Positions 8,275 to 17,141 of a stretch of 57,430 bases of DNA are shown piece by piece (positions within the stretch are counted from its first letter, which is position 1; each line of letters opens with the position of its first letter). The notes beneath the pieces are model-generated. The model ran no database searches. It was not told the DNA's origin and was given only the letters and a program-made list of their open reading frames with translations. A program made the translations under genes and the position numbers. The DNA comes from Hyphomicrobiales bacterium (GTDB taxonomy: Bacteria; Pseudomonadota; Alphaproteobacteria; Rhizobiales; Rhizobiaceae): positions 1 to 57,430 of the forward strand of contig UEGQ01000029.1 of NCBI GenBank assembly GCA_900466005.1, in the 5' to 3' direction.

Positions 8275-11200
8275 TCACGGAGTGACCTCGCCGGTCATCT
8301 CGTCGGGCTTGCGAATGCGGAACCAGACGACATAGAGCGCCGGCAGGAAGAGCAGCGTCAGCACCGTCCCGACAATGATGCCGCCCATCATCGCGTAGGC
8401 CATCGGCCCCCAGAAGATCTCGCGAGCAATCGGGATGAGCGCGAGAGAGGCGGCGGCCGCCGTCAGCATGATCGGACGCATGCGGTGTTCGGCTGCCTCG
8501 CGGACCGCGTCCCACGCCTGCCTGCCGGATTTGCGTAACGTGTCGATCTCGACCACCAGAATGACCGAATTGCGGATGAGAATGCCGATCAGTGCCAGCA
8601 CGCCGAGGATCGCGACGAACCCCAGCGGCGCACCGCTCGGCAGCAGCGCGCCCACCACGCCGATCAGGCCGAGAGGGGCGACGATCACCACCATCAACAG
8701 ACGCTGGAAGCTTTGCAGCTGGAACATCAGGATCGTCGCCATCGTGAGCAGCATCAGCGGTACAACGGCGGCGATCGGCGCCTGGCTCTTTGCGCTGCTT
8801 TCGACGGAGCCGCCGGTTTCCACGCTGTAGCCGCTCGGCAGCTTGGCCGCGAAGGCGTCGATGGAGGGCTTCAGCCGCTGATCGATGGTGGCCGGCTGGG
8901 TGTCGTCCGCAATCGCCGCCTTGACCGTGATCGTCGGAATGCGGTCACGGCGCCAGATCACCGGCTGCTCCAGTTCGTAGCGGAAGTTGGCGATCGAGGC
9001 GAGCGGAACCGATTGGCCGTTGCTGCCCGGAAGCTGCAGATTGCGCAGCGTTTCGATCGACTCCCGCTCATCCTTGGTGGCGCGAGCCACCACATTAACC
9101 AGATAGATGCTGTCGCGGATCTGGGTGATGGTCGAGCCGCCCGTTATGTTGTTGAGCGACGTTGCGATGTCGGACGAGCTGACGCCGAGCTGGCGGGCCT
9201 TGTCCTGCAGGACATCCACCTTCACCACGCGGGCCGGTTCGTTCCAGTCGAAGACGATACTGGCGAGGCGCGGGTCCTGGCCCATGATGCCGGCCAATTC
9301 CTGGGCATAGGTGCGCACCATCTGCGGGTCGGGGCCACCCACACGATACTGGACGGGACGACCGACCGGAGGGCCGAGTTCCATCTGCTTCACGAAGACG
9401 TCCGTTCCCGGATACTCCTCTTCGGCGGCGGTCTTCAGCTTGGCCATCAGGCGGTCACGCGCGTCGATATCCTTCGCGACGACGACCATCTGTCCGAAAT
9501 TGTTCGTCGAAGGCTGGACGTCGAACGAAAGCACAAAGCGCTTGGCGCCCTGCCCGACATAGGACGTCCAATGGTCGACGTCGGGGTCGCCGGCCAGATG
9601 TCTGGCCTCGAAGGCGTCCATGTCGGCCTTGGTCTGGGCGATGGTATAGTTCTGGCGGGCCGTCCAGTCGATAATCAGCTCAGGCCGGTCGGAGGCCGGG
9701 AAGAACTGCTGCTGCACGAAGCCCATGCCGTAGACGGAAAGACCGAACATCGCCACGGTGGCCAGGATCGTTGTCTTGGGCCAATGCATGCAGGTGGCGA
9801 GAATCCTTGAAAACACGCGCGCCAGCAGGCTCTTCTGTTCGTGATGCGCCTTCATCGTCTTCGGCAGCATCAACACGCCGAGCAGGGGGGCAAACAAGAC
9901 CGCGACAATCCACGAGACGATCAGCGAGATCGCGATGACCACAAAGAGCGAGAAGGTGAATTCACCCGCCGCACTGTCGTTGAGGCCGACCGGTATGAAG
10001 CTCGCGACGGTCACGAGCGTGCCGGTAAGCATCGGGAAGGCGGTCGAGGTCCACACGGCCGTTGCCGCCTTGGACAGGGGTTGGCCATGCTCCAGCTTGG
10101 ACACCATCATTTCAATCGCGATCATGGCGTCGTCCACCAGCAGGCCGAGTGCGATGATGAGTGCACCCAGGGAAATACGCTGCAGCGAGATGCCGAGATA
10201 TTCCATGAAGACGAAGGTGATCGCCAGAACCAGCGGGATCGAGACGGCGACGACCAGGCCGGCGCGCATACCAAGGCTGAGGAAGCTGACGACGAGAACG
10301 ATGGCGATGGCCTCGAAGAGGGCCTTGGTGAATCCGCCGACGGCCTCGTCCACGACGACCGCCTGGTCCGCCACGTGATGCACGCCGATGCCGATGGGCA
10401 TGCCGGCGATGACCTTGTCCATCTTCTCTGACAGCGCCTCTCCGAAGTTCAACAGGTTGGCGCCCGGCTTCATGCCGATCGCCAGTCCGATGGCGGGCAT
10501 GCCGTTGACACGGAAAAGCGCCTGCTCGGGATCGGAATAGCCGCGCGTGATCTTGGCGACGTCGCTCAATCGGAAGAAGCGGTCGTTGACGCGCAGGTTG
10601 ATGTCACGCAGCGCATCTTCGGTGGCGAACTGGCCGGAGACGCGCAGGTTGATGCTTTCGGCACCGGTGCGCAACGTGCCGGAGGCGACGACGGCGTTCT
10701 GGTTCTGAAGCGTCGCGATGATATCGCTCTGGCTGAGGCCGAGCGCCGCCATCTGCTTGGTCGAGAATTCGAGATAGACGACCTCGTCCTGCGCACCGAT
10801 CAGGTCCACCTTGCCGACATTCGGCACGGACAGGATCTCCTGGCGGGCAGCCTCGAGATAATCGCGCAGCTGGCGCTGGCTCAGCCCGTCGGCAGTGAAG
10901 GCGTAGATATTGCCGTAGACGTCTCCGAAGCTGTCGACGAAATAGGGACCCTGGACACCCTGAGGCAGGTTGGGGGTGATATCACCGATCATGTTGCGGA
11001 CCTTGACCCAGGTCGGCTTCACGTCCGCAGCCTTCGTGTTTTCCCGCAGGTTGACGTAGATCGTCGTCTGCCCGGGCGTGTTGATGCTCTTCGTGTAGTC
11101 GAGCGATTCAAGTTCCTGCAGCTTCTTCTCGATCCGGTCGGTGACCTGGCTCGTCATCTCGTCCACGGAGGCGCCAGGCCAGGAGGCCTGGATCAACATG

Positions 11201-11343
11201 GTCTTGATGGTAAAGTCCGGATCCTCCTCGCGACCGAGATTGATGTAGGACAGGACGCCCGCGACACTGGCGAGGATCATGAAATACCAGACGAGCGACT
11301 TGTGCTGGAGCGCCCATTCGGAAAGATTGAATTTCGTGTTCAT
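8275..11343 (-). CDS. RND family efflux transporter, inner-membrane pump
   Basis: This 1022-residue proton-driven pump has the AcrB/MexF architecture: a TM1 region near residues 12-35, a large periplasmic domain, TM2-6 around residues 335-540, then the second repeat ending near residue 1010. A TM4-type acidic pair is visible in LGLLVDDAMIAIEMM. It would work with the two adaptor proteins encoded upstream and an outer-membrane channel that is not encoded here. Its start overlaps the stop of the adjacent adaptor gene by four bases. Substrates cannot be predicted; the divergent TetR gene suggests inducible expression. Confidence 0.95.
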   Translation of the reverse strand: MNTKFNLSEWALQHKSLVWYFMILASVAGVLSYINLGREEDPDFTIKTMLIQASWPGASVDEMTSQVTDRIEKKLQELESLDYTKSINTPGQTTIYVNLRENTKAADVKPTWVKVRNMIGDITPNLPQGVQGPYFVDSFGDVYGNIYAFTADGLSQRQLRDYLEAARQEILSVPNVGKVDLIGAQDEVVYLEFSTKQMAALGLSQSDIIATLQNQNAVVASGTLRTGAESINLRVSGQFATEDALRDINLRVNDRFFRLSDVAKITRGYSDPEQALFRVNGMPAIGLAIGMKPGANLLNFGEALSEKMDKVIAGMPIGIGVHHVADQAVVVDEAVGGFTKALFEAIAIVLVVSFLSLGMRAGLVVAVSIPLVLAITFVFMEYLGISLQRISLGALIIALGLLVDDAMIAIEMMVSKLEHGQPLSKAATAVWTSTAFPMLTGTLVTVASFIPVGLNDSAAGEFTFSLFVVIAISLIVSWIVAVLFAPLLGVLMLPKTMKAHHEQKSLLARVFSRILATCMHWPKTTILATVAMFGLSVYGMGFVQQQFFPASDRPELIIDWTARQNYTIAQTKADMDAFEARHLAGDPDVDHWTSYVGQGAKRFVLSFDVQPSTNNFGQMVVVAKDIDARDRLMAKLKTAAEEEYPGTDVFVKQMELGPPVGRPVQYRVGGPDPQMVRTYAQELAGIMGQDPRLASIVFDWNEPARVVKVDVLQDKARQLGVSSSDIATSLNNITGGSTITQIRDSIYLVNVVARATKDERESIETLRNLQLPGSNGQSVPLASIANFRYELEQPVIWRRDRIPTITVKAAIADDTQPATIDQRLKPSIDAFAAKLPSGYSVETGGSVESSAKSQAPIAAVVPLMLLTMATILMFQLQSFQRLLMVVIVAPLGLIGVVGALLPSGAPLGFVAILGVLALIGILIRNSVILVVEIDTLRKSGRQAWDAVREAAEHRMRPIMLTAAAASLALIPIAREIFWGPMAYAMMGGIIVGTVLTLLFLPALYVVWFRIRKPDEMTGEVTP

Positions 11344-12413
11344 TGCGGCATCTCGTCTGGAATTCTGACAGGTTGATCATCGACGAGTGAATTGACACCC
11401 GCCGTCACGACACGCTCTCCTTCGCTAAGGCCGCTGAGAACGTCGACGCCGCCGGCAGCGGATGGCCGGGTCGTGACGGTGCGGCGCTGAACCTTCCTGG
11501 CGGCCGGATCGACCACCCAGACGAAACGGTCGTCGTCATTGCCACCGATCGCAGTTTCTGGCAGCCAGAGGTGGCCTTCGCTCGGTGCGACGGGTGTTGC
11601 AGTGATCGTACTTCCGAGCCGAAAGCTGTCCGCTGGGCTCTCCAGCGCGATCTTGGTGCGGCGGCTGCGTGTGGCCGCGTCCGCCTGTGGTGACACCTCG
11701 CGCACTGTGCCCGTGACCTTCACCTCCGGGTTGGCCTGCAGGATCACCTCGAAGGGCGTGCCGATCGCGGTCAACTGGTTGTAGCTGTCGGGAATGTCCA
11801 CCACGGCATCGCGTGCCTCCAGACGCGCGATCGTCAGCACGGTCTGGCCTGCAGTCACCACCTGCCCGACTTCGGCGGAGAGGGATGATACGACCCCGTC
11901 CGATTCCGCGTTCAGGACTGCATAGTCCAACTGTTCGCGCGCTTTCGTCAGGCTGGCCCGCAGTTGCTGCACGGTTGCTTCTGCCGCCTCGCGCGACTGG
12001 ACAGCCTCTTCAAACTGTTCTCTCGTCGTGGCGTTGGAGGCAAGGAGCGTCTGTTGGCGCTGCTCGTTCACGCGGGCCAGATCAAGCTTGGCATCGGCCG
12101 AGGCGATATCGGCTTCCGCCTGCCTGACGGCGAGCTCGAGGCTGGTGGCATCCACGCGGGCGAGTTCCTGCCCCTTGTGCACGAGATCGCCGATGCTGAC
12201 GTCGCGCGAGACGATGCGACCCAAGACCTGGAAACCGAGATCCGTACTGAACTTCGCCTCGACCGTTCCGGCAAAGCCGAAGGCGGTTGCCGCGCGCGGC
12301 TTGGCCAGCATCGAGAGGACGGGGCGCACCGGCGCCTCGGGCGCCTTTTCATCCGAGCAAGCGCTGAGGCCGGCCGACAGCAGAACGAGAGGCAGGAGGA
12401 ACTTGAACGTCAT
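11340..12413 (-). CDS. RND efflux periplasmic adaptor (membrane fusion protein), second of two
   Basis: This lipoprotein adaptor of 357 residues links pump and outer-membrane channel. The lipobox is SAGLSAC (Cys near residue 19), followed by a lipoyl half-motif (GRIVSRDVSIGDLVHKGQ), a coiled-coil hairpin with VNEQRQQTLLASNATTREQF, and a beta-barrel. The start at 12413 was chosen at the signal peptide. It overlaps both neighbours by four bases. It resembles the preceding adaptor in design but is clearly divergent, so the pair could form a hetero-hexameric adaptor ring as in MdtABC-like systems with tandem components. Confidence 0.92.
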   Translation of the reverse strand: MTFKFLLPLVLLSAGLSACSDEKAPEAPVRPVLSMLAKPRAATAFGFAGTVEAKFSTDLGFQVLGRIVSRDVSIGDLVHKGQELARVDATSLELAVRQAEADIASADAKLDLARVNEQRQQTLLASNATTREQFEEAVQSREAAEATVQQLRASLTKAREQLDYAVLNAESDGVVSSLSAEVGQVVTAGQTVLTIARLEARDAVVDIPDSYNQLTAIGTPFEVILQANPEVKVTGTVREVSPQADAATRSRRTKIALESPADSFRLGSTITATPVAPSEGHLWLPETAIGGNDDDRFVWVVDPAARKVQRRTVTTRPSAAGGVDVLSGLSEGERVVTAGVNSLVDDQPVRIPDEMPQ

Positions 12414-13537
12414 CGGGTCTGATCCTCGGAATAGGAAACGGGATGGTTCTCGCGGAGGAACTGACCGCCATCGACCACGATCAGTTCGCCGGGTTCCAGG
12501 CCGCCGGAGAGTACGACCCTCGAGGCGTCGTATCGTTCGATGGTGACGGGTTTCATCCGGCTGATCTTCGTCTCCGGATCCACAACCCAGACTGCCGGCG
12601 TGCCGGTCTTCGAGAACAACGACTGCCACGGGATGGAAATGCGCTCCTGGCGATCCAGGACCACATTGGCGACAATGGCCGAGCCGAGTGTCATTTCCTC
12701 CGGCGGGTTGGAAATCGCAAGCTTCACCCGCACCGTGCCGAGCGATCGATCAAGGACCGGACTTACCTCGCGGGGCGTTGCTTGCGCCTTGACGTCAGGG
12801 CGCGACAGCAGCGCGACCTCGATCGACCGGGGCACGGTACGGCCGCTGAGGGCCGATTCCTGCACGTTGAAGATGGCATCGCGCTCGCCCTCGTGAGCCA
12901 GGGTGAAGACGGTGGTGGAGGCCTGAACCACCTGGCCGGTCTCGACGTCCCGGGCAGTGATGGTGCCATCGGCGTCGGCGCGCAGCACGGTTTGTTGCAA
13001 GGCCTCCATTGCGGTCTCGAGCTTGGCGCGCGCGGCATCCAGGTCCTTCTCGGCCGACTGGTACTGCTGCAGCGCGCTGTCGAGATCCTGCTGCGACATG
13101 GCGCCGGTCCGGGTCAGCGCCTTGCGCCGGCTGAGAACCGAGCTCGTCATGCGCAGCGTCGCCTCCTGCGACGCGACTGCTGCCCGCGCCGACTCCAGAT
13201 CGGCCTTCTGCTCGGTTGGATCGAGCGTCGCCAGCACCTGGCCAGCTTTTACATGGTCGCCGACGCCGGCGGTGCGCGAGATAACGCGGCCGCTGATCTT
13301 GAAGGAGAGGTCGCTTTCGACGCGCGCCTTGATCTCGCCCGTCGCCGAAGCGCGGACGACATCACTCGTCACCGCCGCGGCCTCGACCCTCACATGGGAG
13401 GCATTGGTCGCCGTCTGCTTGTCTTTTGCGTCGCAGGCAGTGAGCGCAAGAACCGAGAGCGCGGCGAGGACCGGTGCCGCTCCGAATCTGCGGTGCCATC
13501 TGGCGCGTTCCGGCGCCCTGGGTGAGGTCTGTGGCAT
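12410..13537 (-). CDS. RND efflux periplasmic adaptor (membrane fusion protein), first of two
   Basis: The product is a 375-residue adaptor lipoprotein with lipobox LALTAC near residue 34, a lipoyl domain (GRVISRTAGVGDHVKAGQ), an alpha-hairpin (LSRRKALTRTGAMSQQDLDS) and a C-terminal barrel. It is the promoter-proximal gene of the efflux operon, reading away from the TetR gene. The N-terminus carries an unusually arginine-rich stretch before the hydrophobic core, so a start a few codons downstream is possible. Confidence 0.92.
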   Translation of the reverse strand: MPQTSPRAPERARWHRRFGAAPVLAALSVLALTACDAKDKQTATNASHVRVEAAAVTSDVVRASATGEIKARVESDLSFKISGRVISRTAGVGDHVKAGQVLATLDPTEQKADLESARAAVASQEATLRMTSSVLSRRKALTRTGAMSQQDLDSALQQYQSAEKDLDAARAKLETAMEALQQTVLRADADGTITARDVETGQVVQASTTVFTLAHEGERDAIFNVQESALSGRTVPRSIEVALLSRPDVKAQATPREVSPVLDRSLGTVRVKLAISNPPEEMTLGSAIVANVVLDRQERISIPWQSLFSKTGTPAVWVVDPETKISRMKPVTIERYDASRVVLSGGLEPGELIVVDGGQFLRENHPVSYSEDQTR

Positions 13538-13574
13538 GTCTGTTTCCCGGGAGGACTGGGGTGAAGGATATTTT

Positions 13575-13592
13575 ATTCATCAATTGTTGAAT
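13575..13592. promoter_or_regulatory. Near-perfect 18-bp palindrome, likely TetR operator
   Basis: ATTCATCAATTGTTGAAT is an inverted repeat with a single mismatched pair, centred on CAATTG. It sits in the 103-base divergent region between the RND operon and the TetR gene, where it could repress both promoters. It shares the CAATTG centre with the TCGTCAATTGACGA sites at 40563 and 41415 but has different flanks. Confidence 0.6.
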
Positions 13593-13640
13593 ATCATCCG
13601 TGAATGCGCTATCCTTGTCAAGTATCAAGAGGAGAGAGCA

Positions 13641-14285
13641 TTGACAGACGGGCAGAAGCCTTCGGAACGCAGGCGCGGACGCCCGAAAAAGGGCAAGGAG
13701 CTGGACGTTGATGCGCTGTTCGACGCCGCGGTCGCCAATTTCGCGGAATGGGGTTTCGAACGTGCGTCGCTCAGAAAAATCGCTGGGCAGGCCGGCGTCG
13801 ATGTCGCGCTGATTTCCTACCGCTATGGCTCAAAACTGGGGCTCTGGACGGCAGTGGTCGACGCCGTCGCGGAGGAGACCCTCGCGCGCATCCATGAGTC
13901 GCAGGAACTCTGCCGCGGACTTCCGCCGAATGAACAGATGGACCGTCTCTGCAAAGAGATGGTCGATCTCGTCGGCGCGCGCCCGCTCTTCGCGCAGCTC
14001 ATGATCAGCGAAATCATGACGAACGCGGACAGTGAGCGAAAAGCGCTGATCGAAGAACGGCTCGCCCGACCCGTACTTGATCTGCTCCTCGGGTGCGTCA
14101 GGACGATCCGAGGGTCGGATGAAGCCCCCGCGGACGTCGATATGGGCCTCTCGCTGATTGCGGCAATGTCCATGATCGGCGCTGTCATTTCGACGCAGAG
14201 CTTCTTTCGACGGCTGATGCCGTCCGAGGGTGGTGACCAGCGACTGTTCGCGCAGTTGGCCGTTCTGATGCGTCGGCTGCTCTGA
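13641..14285 (+). CDS. TetR family transcriptional regulator of the RND operon
   Basis: The 214-residue product has a basic N-terminus (RRRGRPKKGKELD) and a TetR helix-turn-helix (ASLRKIAGQAGVDVALISYRYG) followed by a helical ligand domain. I take TTG at 13641 as the start because AGAGGAGAGAG lies just upstream and the family sequence begins there; no ATG fits. It is divergent from the efflux operon with a palindromic operator between, the classic arrangement for a drug-responsive repressor. The inducer is unknown. Confidence 0.85.
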   Translation: MTDGQKPSERRRGRPKKGKELDVDALFDAAVANFAEWGFERASLRKIAGQAGVDVALISYRYGSKLGLWTAVVDAVAEETLARIHESQELCRGLPPNEQMDRLCKEMVDLVGARPLFAQLMISEIMTNADSERKALIEERLARPVLDLLLGCVRTIRGSDEAPADVDMGLSLIAAMSMIGAVISTQSFFRRLMPSEGGDQRLFAQLAVLMRRLL

Positions 14286-14712
14286 CCGATGCCGCTCCAG
14301 GCTGCCGGCAGCACTGGCGACGGGTTGCGTTCCATCGTTCTGATTGTCGACTGACGAACGTACCACCGTCTGGATGCGGTCTGCGGCGCAATCGAAAGTG
14401 CCACATCTTTCGGCATGATCCAGAAAACACGAATCCCGGTCTCGAGGGTCGAAATCCCAAAGCCATGGGATCTTCGCCGGGCCCTCTGATCTCCGTTGCG
14501 GCGCTGATGTGCGAGATCTCGCCAACCGAAGGAAATTCCTGCGGCGAATCCGGTGATCGGAATCGCGAAGTCGACAGGAGGACAGGGCGGCAATAGGCGT
14601 CAAAGCCGGTGAGCTCGGCGATCTGCATGTGCAGGACGAGCTTCACCGGCCTGCCAATGAAGACGGAATCTCCCAGCTGCCGACATTCTTTCGACGTGTC
14701 ATCTCCGGTCGC
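14286..14712. other. Intergenic stretch without a convincing gene
   Basis: Open frames exist on the minus strand here but show no recognisable domain and no good ribosome site. Around 14391-14430 the bases TCTTTCGGCATGATCCAGAAAA resemble part of the dispersed intergenic palindromes of Rhizobiaceae; only about one arm is visible, so this is a weak assignment. Confidence 0.35.
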
Positions 14713-14746
14713 TTGACATGCTGATATCATGGTATACCATAATATC
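14713..14746 (+). promoter_or_regulatory. Promoter with overlapping GntR-type palindrome for the monooxygenase operon
   Basis: A TTGACA hexamer lies at 14713-14718 and CATAAT at 14738-14743. Between and over them is a 24-base inverted repeat (14723-14746): outer GATAT/ATATC arms around a perfect core ATGGTATACCAT at 14729-14740. The core carries TGGT/ACCA half-sites typical of FadR-subfamily GntR operators. Binding would block the promoter. The first gene starts at 14772. The spacing of the two hexamers (19) is long, so the exact -10 is uncertain. Confidence 0.65.
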
Positions 14747-14771
14747 AACATCGGGAAAGGAATGACGGGCG

Positions 14772-15371
14772 ATGATCCATATCCGCAAGACGTTGCTACA
14801 GGTGGAGACGACGTTGGTCGAAGGAGGAAGGAAGGCGCTTCAGCCGTTGAAGCTCTTCTCTGCATTCGCGGTGGTGAAGAACCCTTGGGCGGGCAAGGGG
14901 TTCGTCGAAGACCTGAAGCCGGAGATTCACGCAGCCGCCCCCGTTCTCGGCGAGCTCCTGACCAAGATGATCATTGACGCGGTCGGCTCCGGGGAGGCCG
15001 TCGAGGCCTATGGAAAGGTCGCCGTCGTTGGTCTCGACGGCGAGATTGAACACGCATCTGCACTCATTCACACACTGCGTTTCGGCAATCACTATCGTAC
15101 GGCCGTCGGCGCGAAATCCTATCTCGCCTTCACCAACACGCGTGGCCCGGCCAATACGGCGATCGTGATCCCGCTGATGGACAAGAACGACGAGGGTCGC
15201 CGCTCCCATTACCTCACGATCCAGACCGCCATTCCGGATGCTCCCGCGGCGGACGAGATCGTGATCGGTCTCGGGGCGTCGGTGGGCGGAAGGCCACACC
15301 ACCGCATTGGCGATCGCTACCAGGATCTCAGGGATCTCGGTCAGGACGTCGCCAATCCGGCCGGGGTCTGA
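14772..15371 (+). CDS. AA_synth (DUF1185) family protein
   Basis: The product is a 199-residue protein of the so-called amino acid synthesis family, recognised by the N-terminal IRKTLLQVETTLVEGG, the FAVVKNPWAGKG block and the SYLAFTNTRGPANTAI segment. Its biochemical role is not firmly established; it recurs in operons for nitrogenous-compound degradation. It is the first gene of the operon behind the GntR-type palindrome and lies four bases before the alpha/beta hydrolase gene. Catalytic residues cannot be assigned from sequence alone. Confidence 0.75.
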   Translation: MIHIRKTLLQVETTLVEGGRKALQPLKLFSAFAVVKNPWAGKGFVEDLKPEIHAAAPVLGELLTKMIIDAVGSGEAVEAYGKVAVVGLDGEIEHASALIHTLRFGNHYRTAVGAKSYLAFTNTRGPANTAIVIPLMDKNDEGRRSHYLTIQTAIPDAPAADEIVIGLGASVGGRPHHRIGDRYQDLRDLGQDVANPAGV

Positions 15372-15375
15372 GGCG

Positions 15376-16221
15376 ATGGAGTCGGAGACGGTGGTCGCCA
15401 CGACGTCCGAACCGACGACATCCGCGCCGTCGCTCGAGCGGCAGTATGCTCGCAACGGCGCGGCCTACCATGAGAGAGGTGAGGGCGAACCACTCCTGGT
15501 GATCCATGGCGTCGGCATGCGGCTTGAAGCCTGGGCACCGCAGGTCGAGGCCCTCGGCGCCAGCCACCGCGTCATCTCCGTCGATATGCCCGGCCATGGC
15601 GAAAGCGCGCCGTTGGCAAAGGGCAGCAGCCTCGTCGACTTCGTCGACTGGTTCGCCGGTGTTCTCGACGCACTGCGGCTCGATAGGGTCAACATTGCCG
15701 GCCACTCCATGGGTGCGCTTGTTTGCGGCGGTGCGGTCGCGCGTTTCCCGGAGCGTGTCCGGCGCGTCGCGCTCCTGAACGGGGTCTTCCGCCGTGATCC
15801 TGCGGCGAAGGCGGCGGTCATGGCGCGTGCCGCTTCGATCGAAGAGGAGGGCGTCGATGTCGACGGACCCGTGCAGCGTTGGTTCTCGGACGACGAGGAG
15901 AGCCGTACCCCTCGGCTGCTGACGCGACGCTGGCTGGGTCTGATGGACAAGGATGCCTATGCCACGGCTTACCGCGCCTTCGCCGGCGGAGACGCGATCT
16001 ATGCCGAGGCGTGGTCGACAGTGACATGCCCCGCGCTTTTCCTGACGGGGAGCGGGGACCCGAACTCGACGCCGGAGATGGCGCGACAGATGGCCGCTCT
16101 CGCTCCGCGGGGCAGCGCACACATCGTCGCGGGTCACCGGCACATGGTCAACCTCACGGCACCCGAAGCCGTCAACGCGGTGATGCGCAGATGGCTTGCT
16201 ATTCCGGAGACTTCGTCATGA
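15376..16221 (+). CDS. Alpha/beta hydrolase
   Basis: This is a 281-residue soluble hydrolase resembling enol-lactonases and C-C or ester hydrolases. The nucleophile elbow is AGHSMGA, the oxyanion region HGVGMRLEAW, the acid region FLTGSGDPNSTPEM and the late histidine GHRHMVNL. The start at 15376 follows the previous stop by four bases; the frame is open upstream but overlaps the preceding gene. Coupled to the next gene by an ATGA overlap, it probably hydrolyses an ester, lactone or amide intermediate of the pathway. Confidence 0.85.
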   Translation: MESETVVATTSEPTTSAPSLERQYARNGAAYHERGEGEPLLVIHGVGMRLEAWAPQVEALGASHRVISVDMPGHGESAPLAKGSSLVDFVDWFAGVLDALRLDRVNIAGHSMGALVCGGAVARFPERVRRVALLNGVFRRDPAAKAAVMARAASIEEEGVDVDGPVQRWFSDDEESRTPRLLTRRWLGLMDKDAYATAYRAFAGGDAIYAEAWSTVTCPALFLTGSGDPNSTPEMARQMAALAPRGSAHIVAGHRHMVNLTAPEAVNAVMRRWLAIPETSS

Positions 16222-17141
16222 CTCAGCATCTCGATCCGCGCGCGCTCCGCTCCGCATTCGGCGCCTTCGCCACCGGCGTCACCGTGGTGACGTCGACCGA
16301 CGCTCGAGGAAGACCTTTGGGCTTCACAGCCAATTCGTTTACGTCCGTCTCGCTCGATCCGCCGCTTCTCCTCGTTTGTCTCGCCCGCAGCTCGCGCAAT
16401 TTCGAAGCCATGACCACGGCGAGCGGCTTTGCGGTCAACATTCTCGCGGAGACGCAGCAGGAGATATCGAACACGTTCGCCCGCCCGTCCGAGGACCGCT
16501 TCGCCACAGTCGCGTGGAGCAGTGGCCCCTTCGGATCGCCGGTCATTTCGGGTGTCGCCGCCTGGTTCGACTGCAGGCTTGAACAGGTCATCGAGGCGGG
16601 CGACCATGTCATTCTGCTCGGACGCGTCGAGGCTTTTGAGAGCAGCGACAGCAACGGGCTCGGCTATGTCCGGGGCGGTTATTTCGTACCGACGCTTGCC
16701 GCAAGGGCGGTTTCCGCGGCCGCAGAAGGCAGTCTGCATTTGAGTGCCGTGATCGAGCGCGATGGCGAGATCCTGCTCGTCGGCGACGGGACGAAGAGCC
16801 TGCCGGGTTGTGACGTGAACGGCGAAGAACCTCTTGCGGCGCTCCGGTCGGCGCTCGAAGGTCTGACCGGGTTGCCCGTCACGATCGGCTTTCTCTACTC
16901 GGTCTACGAGGACCGGAAGGGTGGCCGGCAGCATATCGTCTATCGCGCCTTCCTGGGCGAAGGCGATCCCCGCGGCGGGACCTTCCTCGCCCTCGACCGT
17001 CTTGCCGATCCGACGTTCGACAGCGCGGCGACCGCCGACATCGTCAATCGCTTCGCATCGGAACGCTCGCTCGGCAATTTCGGTGTCTACTTCGGCACGG
17101 AAACCACGGGTCGCGTCCATTCCATCGCTAGAAAGGCATGA
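16218..17141 (+). CDS. Flavin reductase fused to a degenerate Nudix-like domain
   Basis: Residues 1 to about 165 form a flavin reductase (FMN-binding) domain (RSAFGAFATGVTVVTS, GFTANSFTSVSLDPPLLLVC), which would supply reduced flavin to the monooxygenase encoded next. The remaining 140 residues are Nudix-like: the box frame G-x5-E is present in GCDVNGEEP, but the catalytic REUxEE positions read SALEGL, so metal-dependent hydrolysis is unlikely. Ordinary partner reductases are about 160-180 residues, so the fusion is notable. The extra domain may bind nucleotide or flavin. The gene overlaps both neighbours by four bases. Confidence 0.85.
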   Translation: MTQHLDPRALRSAFGAFATGVTVVTSTDARGRPLGFTANSFTSVSLDPPLLLVCLARSSRNFEAMTTASGFAVNILAETQQEISNTFARPSEDRFATVAWSSGPFGSPVISGVAAWFDCRLEQVIEAGDHVILLGRVEAFESSDSNGLGYVRGGYFVPTLAARAVSAAAEGSLHLSAVIERDGEILLVGDGTKSLPGCDVNGEEPLAALRSALEGLTGLPVTIGFLYSVYEDRKGGRQHIVYRAFLGEGDPRGGTFLALDRLADPTFDSAATADIVNRFASERSLGNFGVYFGTETTGRVHSIARKA

